From positions 1-5,193 of the forward strand of contig CALJMC010000084.1 of assembly GCA_937982385.1 (NCBI GenBank): a stretch of DNA of 5,193 bases, in the 5' to 3' direction. The first letter of the stretch is position 1, and every line of letters begins with the position of its first letter. The stretch is from an uncultured Rickettsiales bacterium. Lineage in GTDB: Bacteria > Pseudomonadota > Alphaproteobacteria > Rickettsiales > UBA998. Below, piece after piece: positions 1 to 4,762 of the stretch. The notes below the pieces were generated by a model. That model was given only the letters and a program-made list of their open reading frames with translations. It had not been told where the DNA came from and searched no databases. The position numbers and the translations under genes were made by a program.

Positions 1-1159
1 CAACGGTCGGTGCGTCATTAACAGCAACAACATTAAGCACAATCTCACCAGTCACATTCTGACTGCCGCTAGTGATAAGGACATCCAAAGTAACACCAAA
101 TTCATAATTTAAAGCAGGAACAAAAAGCAAATCAGCTAGAAAGTCATTTAAGTTTGTTTCGGTTGCTGTCGCAGTAAGCCTGCCTGTGAGAGCATTATAG
201 TTCCATGGCACTGTTGATGTGGATGCGGGGTCAAGAATGATTGCGCCTGCTGCCGCATCGCTCAAGGTGAGGCTGAAATTAATAGGCGACACCCCAGGAA
301 AATCAACCGCAATGTCGTTAAGTTCCAACGTCGTATCTTCAACGAATGACTGAACAAAACTGGCATTCGAAACCGCTAACTCAGACAGAAAATCACCGTT
401 ATTGATGTTATCGACGATGGCGGCGACCCTTGTTGTTTGTATGGCGCTATTATTCATGTTTTGAGCAAGAGGTTCGATATTGTTAGAAAGAGTCGCTCTC
501 GAGGCAAGGGGTGTGCTGGATATGACTTGACCTTGATTTTGGTCACCATAGGTAAGTGAATTTAATTGAGAAACACCACCAGAAATATATTTTGTAGTTT
601 CGACGACCGTAAAACTTGTTGGGTCATTAGGTTCAGCTGTGAGTGCAAAGTGTTGTACAGTACCTTGAGAAGCATCAGCGTCGTTGACGGAGACTTTAAT
701 TGATGCACCTTCAATTTTTGGCGCAGAGCTGTTGAGCGGTATTAACAATACGTCGGAGAGTAGCTCTGTAATAAGAATCCGGTTTCCTCTGAGGGTAATG
801 ATGCCTGGCTCAGTATCGCTTGTGATGTTAATAGGGTCATATTGCCTGATTGCAAGCGCGCTTGCTTCGTCATGTGTGAGTACAATGCTGACTACAACAT
901 CTTTTTCGTTTTCGGATGATAATGTAATGCGGTCACTCAAATCAACGTGTGTGAGGCTGCTAATGAGTGAAGTGATTTCTTGTTGAGAGAATTTGTTTGT
1001 TTTCCAGTCATTTAGCAGTTTGGAAATGCCTTGTTCTTGCGATGAGTTGTTGACGCTTCCAGAAGACTCAACGACGTAATAGTCGTGCAAAGAAAGCTTC
1101 ACCATGTTTGATGGTTCATCTTTCCCTAGCGGACTTTTCCAACCGTCGTGATGTTTCAT
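1..1159 (-). CDS. Large cadherin-like repeat adhesin/secreted protein, N-terminal part (cut by left edge)
   Basis: The minus strand is open from an ATG at 1159 through position 1 (386 codons plus one base), so the C-terminus lies outside the window. Residues about 268-386 read as one complete cadherin-like repeat. It starts SFVEDTTLELNDIAVDF, has the LTLSDAAAG strand, then NLNDFLADLLFVPALNYE, and closes with VLNVVAVNDAPTV. This is the signature of repeats in giant RTX/VCBS-type proteins. A weaker VNDADASQG motif lies at 158-166. Residues 1-150 match no domain I recognise. There is no hydrophobic N-terminal signal peptide, which fits type I secretion through a C-terminal signal; that is inference, because the C-terminus is not visible. 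The frame is closed upstream by a TAA near 1210. ATG 1105 (MVKLSLHDYY) is an alternative start; neither start has a well-placed Shine-Dalgarno. The likely role is adhesion or biofilm formation. Confidence 0.85.
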   Translation of the reverse strand, partial: MKHHDGWKSPLGKDEPSNMVKLSLHDYYVVESSGSVNNSSQEQGISKLLNDWKTNKFSQQEITSLISSLTHVDLSDRITLSSENEKDVVVSIVLTHDEASALAIRQYDPINITSDTEPGIITLRGNRILITELLSDVLLIPLNSSAPKIEGASIKVSVNDADASQGTVQHFALTAEPNDPTSFTVVETTKYISGGVSQLNSLTYGDQNQGQVISSTPLASRATLSNNIEPLAQNMNNSAIQTTRVAAIVDNINNGDFLSELAVSNASFVQSFVEDTTLELNDIAVDFPGVSPINFSLTLSDAAAGAIILDPASTSTVPWNYNALTGRLTATATETNLNDFLADLLFVPALNYEFGVTLDVLITSGSQNVTGEIVLNVVAVNDAPTV

Positions 1160-1182
1160 GAAATAATCGTTTAACTCCCCTG

Positions 1183-1202
1183 CCCCTACTATTATATAGG
1201 GG
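1183..1202. repeat. Inverted repeat CCCCTA-N8-TAGGGG overlapping the adhesin -10 region
   Basis: CCCCTA (1183-1188) and TAGGGG (1197-1202) are perfect 6-bp inverted arms around an 8-bp AT-only-but-one centre that contains the TATAAT box. No T-run follows on either strand, so a terminator is unlikely. The position suits an operator, or a hairpin near the start of the adhesin transcript. That function is inferred from position only. Confidence 0.4.
1191..1196 (-). promoter_or_regulatory. Candidate -10 box (TATAAT) for the adhesin gene
   Basis: The minus strand reads a perfect TATAAT at 1196-1191. This places transcription start near 1184 and leaves a leader of about 25 nt before ATG 1159. No good -35 hexamer is seen 16-18 bp upstream, so an activator or alternative sigma factor may be needed. 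The box lies inside the loop of the inverted repeat at 1183-1202. Confidence 0.4.
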
Positions 1203-1217
1203 AAAGGTTAATTAAGT

Positions 1218-1319
1218 ATGAAAACAATAGGCGCGACGGGGACAAAATCTGATGCTGCAGCGAAGTTTTGTGCTGTATCTGCAACGGCTACAGAAGAAAA
1301 AAGGCTGCAGAAAAGCTAA
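1218..1319 (+). CDS. Short Ala/Thr/Lys-rich ORF, 33 aa, possible remnant of an upstream cassette gene
   Basis: ATG 1218 follows AAAGG (1203-1207) at a spacing of 10 nt and opens 33 codons beginning MKTIGATGTKSDAAAK. The low-complexity Ala/Thr/Lys/Ser start resembles the N-termini of DUF3489 proteins, which commonly sit just upstream of DUF2924 and a recombinase in alphaproteobacteria. Shifting frame at the A6 run near 1296-1302 extends the reading through KKAAEKLITLILDITNDIRG to a stop near 1361. The diagnostic GATxxxxxxATGW core of DUF3489 is not visible, so this could equally be chance. The ORF is not likely to be functional. Confidence 0.2.
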   Translation: MKTIGATGTKSDAAAKFCAVSATATEEKRLQKS

Positions 1320-1336
1320 TAACACTTATACTCGAT

Positions 1337-1367
1337 ATCACTAACGATATTAGGGGTCCTTAGTGAT
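1337..1367. repeat. Inverted repeat ATCACTAA-N15-TTAGTGAT
   Basis: Perfect 8-bp arms at 1337-1344 and 1360-1367 flank a 15-nt loop. It lies in a stretch with no intact gene (1320-1527), upstream of the DUF2924 remnant. No poly-T tract follows on either strand. It may be an operator or recombination-site relic of the decayed element, or chance in AT-rich DNA. Confidence 0.35.
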
Positions 1368-1527
1368 GAGGTATTTGAATAAAATATCAAGCGGATAAAA
1401 CGATATGGAATCAGTTCTCCAAAGTTTAAATGAACCTCAAAAGGAACGATTTTAATGTAGCTAATTGACTGGACTTGTTGCGGAGGAGAAGCGTGTATGG
1501 CCTTGCATTTTATACATGGAGAGTCAT

Positions 1528-1786
1528 ATGTAAATATACGATCTATCATTACTTACATTAGAAGAATTACGTGAGCAATGGACATGCGCTTGTGGGGGGG
1601 GCGCCTCCTCCGCGTCTTGGGCGAACGATGTTGGGAAAAAGCCTTTTATTTAAAGTACACCCAATAAACACTCAGATACAAGACAGGCTCAATCAACTCG
1701 TCAAAGAATATAAGCGTAACCCTAAATGCTTTAATAATGGCCGCACCCTTTCAAAACCCAGAAATCATATAAAGGTTCTATTGTGA
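1528..1786 (+). pseudogene. DUF2924 family pseudogene (mobile-element-associated), nonsense at codon 2 and frameshifted
   Basis: A good Shine-Dalgarno (GGAGAG, 1518-1523) sits 4 nt before ATG 1528, but the next codon is TAA. After that stop the frame reads IYDLSLLTLEELREQWTCACG (1534-1596), the typical DUF2924 opening. The frame is then lost in a run of eight G (1594-1601). Dropping one G continues into the next frame: GAPPPRLGRTMLGKSLLFKV, then IQDRLNQLVKEYKRNP and NNGRTLSKP, ending at TGA 1784-1786. The L-x-ELRxxW, G-xPPPRL and R-L-N-x-L blocks occur in family order. The usual AYGGL segment and the C-terminal REWRG/TGTRWSGPRFFG half are missing. The family has no established biochemical role and is known mainly from its position beside large serine recombinases. 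The shorter ORF starting with GTG 1571 in the second frame is a fragment of this pseudogene, not a gene. Confidence 0.7.
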
Positions 1787-1872
1787 CGACGTCCAGCACT
1801 GCCGAGGACCCGCTAGACCTTCCTTTGACTCAACTAAATAATTTGGTGAGAGGGGCAATATGGCGCGAATAT
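1738..1872 (+). pseudogene. Possible C-terminal fragment of a large serine recombinase, truncated at the tRNA-Tyr
   Basis: A third plus-strand frame is open from 1738 into the tRNA. It reads PFKTQKSYKGSIVTTSS, then DPLDLPLTQLNNLVRGAIWRE, before becoming unlike protein at about 1872. The pattern (basic stretch, I/L-V-x-P/T, then L-x-x-LVRAxxWRE) resembles the segment after the zinc-ribbon region of large serine recombinases, which follow DUF2924 genes in alphaproteobacteria. A GTG at 1783 overlaps the DUF2924-frame stop as GTGA, so a separate, translationally coupled start is an alternative reading. The resolvase catalytic domain is absent. If the match is right, an internal deletion removed the 3' half of DUF2924 and most of the recombinase. 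The identity is an inference from short motifs. Confidence 0.35.
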
Positions 1873-1900
1873 TCTCTTTATGTTTGTAAGGAAGTAAAAA

Positions 1901-1985
1901 TGGTGGCGAGGGTAGGATTCGAACCTACGTAGACAATGTCGGAGGATTTACAGTCCCCTGCTTTTGACCGCTCAGCCACCTCGCC
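1901..1985 (-). tRNA. tRNA-Tyr, anticodon GUA
   Basis: On the minus strand the 7-bp acceptor stem GGCGAGG (from 1985) pairs with CCTCGCC, followed by discriminator A and an encoded CCA (1903-1901). The D stem is GCT/AGC. The anticodon stem GGGGA/TCCTC encloses loop CTGTAAA with anticodon GTA at 1951-1949. The variable arm is long (13 nt, with a GAC/GTC stem), as expected for bacterial class II tRNA-Tyr. The T arm is GTAGG-TTCGAAT-CCTAC. Length is 85 nt including CCA. A short T-run follows the CCA (1900-1896). The gene appears intact. It reads divergently from rlmB, and its 3' end faces the decayed recombinase region, the side where tRNA-targeting elements insert. Confidence 0.96.
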
Positions 1986-1998
1986 ACTGAGAACACGC

Positions 1999-2004
1999 AT
2001 TAAA
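1999..2004 (-). promoter_or_regulatory. Candidate -10 box (TTTAAT) for tRNA-Tyr
   Basis: TTTAAT on the minus strand lies 13 nt before the mature tRNA 5' end. A transcript starting about 7 nt downstream would carry a leader of about 6 nt for RNase P to remove. No convincing -35 hexamer was found. Confidence 0.28.
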
Positions 2005-2025
2005 CACACAAAGTGCAGAATACGG

Positions 2026-2053
2026 TTGCTGAAAGCATGTGTTACGGTATAAG
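2026..2053 (+). promoter_or_regulatory. Candidate promoter for rlmB (TTGCTG-16-TATAAG)
   Basis: TTGCTG at 2026-2031 and TATAAG at 2048-2053 are separated by 16 bp, close to sigma70 consensus. The predicted transcript start is near 2060. That lies downstream of the in-frame ATG at 2039, which supports ATG 2093 as the real rlmB start. Confidence 0.45.
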
Positions 2054-2092
2054 GATTCACTTGTCAATCATGAACTCTACAAAGGCACGAAT

Positions 2093-2860
2093 ATGACTAA
2101 GAAGAGAGACAGAAAACTGGGTAAACGTTACGGCAAAGAGCCACATGGCGGCGCGACGTTATGGATTTATGGTTTGCACGCTGCTGCTGCGGCCATCGAC
2201 AACCCTGAGCGCGAAGTGCTTCGCATTCTCGCAACTGAAAATATGTTGGCGCGGTTTGAATTGCCTGATGATATTGATCGCCCACGTCCAGAATTGTCTG
2301 AGGCCAAGGCGATTGAACAGTTTTTACCTAATGAGGCGGTGCATCAAGGGTTGGCGGTGCAAGTGCGTCCGTTGGATACGTATCATTTGGAAGATATTCT
2401 CGACATGGACAAACCAATTGTGGTGCTTGATCAGGTGACTGACCCGCACAATGTCGGCGCGATATTACGTTCTGCGGCAGCATTTGATGCGGCGGGGGTG
2501 GTGATTACGCAAAACCACGCACCCAAAGAAACTGCCGTGATGGCGAAAGCTGCCTGTGGCGCGATTGATTTGATTCCGCTGGTAGTGGTGACAAACCTTG
2601 CCAACACATTGCGCGAACTCAAAGCGGAAGGCTATTGGATTTGGGGCATGGATGGACAGGCAGATGAAACACTTCGTTCTGCCAAGCCTGATGCGAAGAC
2701 AGTGCTAGTGATGGGCGCAGAGGGCAAGGGCTTGCGTCGCCTAACCGTCGAGATGTGTGATTTGTTAGTGAAGCTCCCAATCCATGCGAAAATGGAAAGC
2801 CTCAACGTTTCCGCCGCCGCCGCCATAGCACTCTATGAAATGCAAGAAGCACGCTCTTAA
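2093..2860 (+). CDS. rlmB: 23S rRNA (guanosine-2'-O)-methyltransferase, RlmB/TrmH (SPOUT) family
   Basis: This 255-aa protein is close to the usual RlmB length (about 245 aa in E. coli). In that family the enzyme methylates the ribose 2'-OH of G2251 in the 23S rRNA peptidyl-transferase P-loop, using S-adenosylmethionine, in the cytoplasm. The N-terminal substrate-binding domain spans about 24-92 (IYGLHAAAAAI to HQGLAVQV). The SPOUT knot domain follows with all three motifs: motif 1 LDQVTDPHNVGAILRSA (112-128, with N120 and R126), motif 2 VMGAEGKGL (206-214), and motif 3 LPIHAKMESLNVSAAAAIALYE from 228. ATG 2093 is chosen because AAAGG (2081-2085) lies 7 nt upstream; the longer form from 2039 begins inside the promoter. 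The basic N-terminus (MTKKRDRKLGKRYGK) suits RNA binding. RlmB is preferred over another TrmH-like enzyme by length and the GLHA domain, but the exact target nucleotide cannot be proven from sequence. Confidence 0.9.
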   Translation: MTKKRDRKLGKRYGKEPHGGATLWIYGLHAAAAAIDNPEREVLRILATENMLARFELPDDIDRPRPELSEAKAIEQFLPNEAVHQGLAVQVRPLDTYHLEDILDMDKPIVVLDQVTDPHNVGAILRSAAAFDAAGVVITQNHAPKETAVMAKAACGAIDLIPLVVVTNLANTLRELKAEGYWIWGMDGQADETLRSAKPDAKTVLVMGAEGKGLRRLTVEMCDLLVKLPIHAKMESLNVSAAAAIALYEMQEARS

Positions 2861-4659
2861 GCTGCGGCTTGCTGCTTGAATTGGAGTTTCGCGAGGCGGG
2901 CATAGAGTGGGTTGCTTGCTTGCAATTCATCATGAGTACCGATGGCTTGGATTTTTCCATCATCTAATACAATGATTCTGTCAGCATGCTGCACGGTTGC
3001 CAGACGATGGGCAATCATCAGTGTCGTGCGGCCTTCCATGAGGGTCTCTAACGCTTTTTGGACATTGCGTTCATTCTCGGAATCGAGCGCAGAGGTGGCC
3101 TCATCGAGTAACAATATATCAGGATTGCGAATCAGTGCGCGGGCGATAGCGATGCGTTGCTTCTGACCGCCTGAAAGTCTCACACCTTTTTCACCGACAT
3201 AGGTCTCCAGCCCATCTGGGAGCGCTTCTAGGAACTCAAGCGCTTCAGCTTGCTCTGCGGCTTTGAGTACATCTTCGCGGGTGGCATCTGGGCGACCCAT
3301 CAAGATGTTCTCATAGGCAGTGGTGGAGAAAATAGACGCATCTTGCGGTACAAGGCCAATGTGGCGGCGCAGTGCGATAGGGTCGAGCGTTTTGATATCA
3401 ACGCCATCGATGGTGATGCTGCCAAATTGCGGGTCATAGGCGCGTCCGAGAAGGTGGAACCATGTGCTTTTCCCTGCACCAGAAGGGCCAACGAGCGCGA
3501 CTTTCTCGCCAGATTTTATGGTGATGTTGATGTCATCACTCGCTTTGGTGTCTGGACGCGAGGGGTAGCAGAAGGTGACATCGTTAAACGCAATTTCACC
3601 CGTGCAGGGCGAGGGGAGAGTGGCAGGGTTCTCGGGGGCAGCAATGGTGGGCTGCTCATGTTTGAGTTCCATGAGGCGCTCGGTGGCGCCTGCGGCACGT
3701 TGTAAATCGCCAATGACTTCGCTAATCGCGCCCGTAGAGCCCGCCACCAACATGGCATAAAATAAGAATGAGGAGAGTTCGCCTGCAGTAATTGTGCCGT
3801 CAATCACATCATGTCCACCAATAAACAGCACCATCGCCACCGCACCTAGCACGAGCGAAATAACAATCGCAGTGAGAAGCGAGCGCAGCTTGATACGTTT
3901 GTAAGATGTTTTAAGCACTTGGCTGACATGCTCACCAAAACGGGTATTTTCATGATTTTCGAGCGAGAGTGACTGAATGGTGCGGATGGAAGAGATGGTT
4001 TCCTCCGCATGCACGCTAATGTCCGCGACTTTCTCTTGTGTTTCGCGCGAGAGTTTGCGGACTTTCTTGCCGAGCACAATGATGGGGATGACCACGAGCG
4101 GCACCATCACAAACACATATTCACTTAGGCGAAGACTCGTAATCAGCAACATCGTACAGCCGCCAATGAGTAAAAGTGCGTTGCGAAGCGCGATAGAAAC
4201 AGACGAGCCAACAACAGTTTGCAAAAGGGTCGTATCGGTGGTGAGACGAGATAATAGTTCGCCCGTGCGGTTGGTCTCAAAAAAGGCAACATCTTGACGA
4301 ATCAGCTGGCTATACACATCGCGGCGAATGTCTGCTACCACGCGCTCACCAATCCATGTGACCAAGAAATAACGTGCGAACGTTGCCACGGCTAAAAACA
4401 GCGTGATGCCAATGAGCACAGCAAAACTTTGATTGAGTAGGGCGCTATCACCTTTACCAATGCCTTCATCGACAAGGTAACGCACGCCTTGTCCAATGCC
4501 CAATACCGCGCCAGAGGTGAAGATGAGCGCCAAACACGCAAACACAATACTGATTTTATAGGGTGCGAGATAGCCAAAAACAGAACGCAAACTCGAGAGC
4601 TTGCCTTTCGCTTTTTCTTCTGACCCTGCTGGGAGTTTCACTTCACCTGATATTCTCAT
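2857..4659 (-). CDS. MsbA-related ABC exporter half-transporter (fused TMD-NBD)
   Basis: This protein of 600 aa fuses an exporter transmembrane domain to an ATPase and should act as a homodimer in the inner membrane. Six hydrophobic segments lie near residues 36-56, 78-100, 158-176, 180-197, 262-282 and 294-312. The nucleotide-binding domain is complete: A-loop Tyr365, Walker A GPSGAGKST (391-399), Q-loop Gln439, signature LSGGQ (495-499), Walker B ILLLDE (515-520, catalytic Glu520), D-loop SALD, and switch His551. Segments such as LVPQDASIF and LMEGRTTLMIAHRLATV match the alphaproteobacterial MsbA-related group (TIGR02204 type). The substrate is unknown; a lipid or hydrophobic compound is the family-based guess. 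Trp400 directly after Walker A is unusual, since Leu, Val or Ile is more typical. ATG 4659 is preferred to ATG 4677 (606 aa), which has no Shine-Dalgarno. The gene overlaps the rlmB stop by 4 bp, tail to tail. Confidence 0.92.
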   Translation of the reverse strand: MRISGEVKLPAGSEEKAKGKLSSLRSVFGYLAPYKISIVFACLALIFTSGAVLGIGQGVRYLVDEGIGKGDSALLNQSFAVLIGITLFLAVATFARYFLVTWIGERVVADIRRDVYSQLIRQDVAFFETNRTGELLSRLTTDTTLLQTVVGSSVSIALRNALLLIGGCTMLLITSLRLSEYVFVMVPLVVIPIIVLGKKVRKLSRETQEKVADISVHAEETISSIRTIQSLSLENHENTRFGEHVSQVLKTSYKRIKLRSLLTAIVISLVLGAVAMVLFIGGHDVIDGTITAGELSSFLFYAMLVAGSTGAISEVIGDLQRAAGATERLMELKHEQPTIAAPENPATLPSPCTGEIAFNDVTFCYPSRPDTKASDDINITIKSGEKVALVGPSGAGKSTWFHLLGRAYDPQFGSITIDGVDIKTLDPIALRRHIGLVPQDASIFSTTAYENILMGRPDATREDVLKAAEQAEALEFLEALPDGLETYVGEKGVRLSGGQKQRIAIARALIRNPDILLLDEATSALDSENERNVQKALETLMEGRTTLMIAHRLATVQHADRIIVLDDGKIQAIGTHDELQASNPLYARLAKLQFKQQAAA

Positions 4660-4665
4660 ATGCAC

Positions 4666-4694
4666 TCTATATCGCATGGGGTGCGCACAAGCAA
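4666..4694 (-). promoter_or_regulatory. Candidate promoter for the ABC exporter (TTGCTT-17-TATAGA)
   Basis: On the minus strand TTGCTT (4694-4689) and TATAGA (4671-4666) are 17 bp apart. Transcription would begin at about the A of ATG 4659, giving a leaderless or nearly leaderless mRNA. That would exclude the upstream ATG 4677. The -10 is reasonable and the -35 moderate. Confidence 0.35.
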
Positions 4695-4721
4695 TATGGT
4701 TGTCATGAAATTGTCATATTG
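4692..4721. repeat. Inverted repeat CAATATG...CATATTG with an internal TTGTCAT direct repeat; candidate operator
   Basis: Perfect 7-bp inverted arms lie at 4692-4698 and 4715-4721. Overlapping them, TTGTCAT occurs twice (4700-4706 and 4711-4717), 11 bp apart or about one helical turn. The element sits between the divergent ABC exporter and the right-hand gene and overlaps the candidate -35 of the exporter. A regulator binding here could control both genes. No matching regulator gene is in the window. Confidence 0.4.
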
Positions 4722-4762
4722 GTGTGCTATGATGATGGCACAATAATAAGAGAGAAAATATT

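Noticed and set aside
684..986. Plus-strand 100-aa ORF
   Set aside because: It is antisense to the adhesin frame, which is open across the whole region and carries repeat motifs; this ORF has no recognisable domain.
1316..1549. Minus-strand 77-aa ORF
   Set aside because: It has no Shine-Dalgarno or family motif. It runs opposite the DUF2924 ribosome-binding site and covers the inverted repeat at 1337-1367, and appears by chance in AT-rich decayed DNA.
1901..1930. A second copy of the tRNA-Tyr 3' end as an attachment-site duplication
   Set aside because: No repeat of this segment was seen elsewhere in the window. If one exists it must lie beyond the left edge.
1878..2060. Minus-strand 60-aa ORF containing GEVAERSKAGDCKSSDIV
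   Set aside because: It is a translation of the tRNA-Tyr gene itself, a well-known kind of spurious protein prediction.
2039..2092. Eighteen-codon N-terminal extension of rlmB from ATG 2039
   Set aside because: It begins upstream of the predicted transcription start, has no Shine-Dalgarno, and adds residues unlike the family.
3250..3705. Plus-strand 151-aa ORF inside the ABC exporter
   Set aside because: It is antisense to the conserved nucleotide-binding domain, has no family motif, and is explained by codon-bias shadowing.
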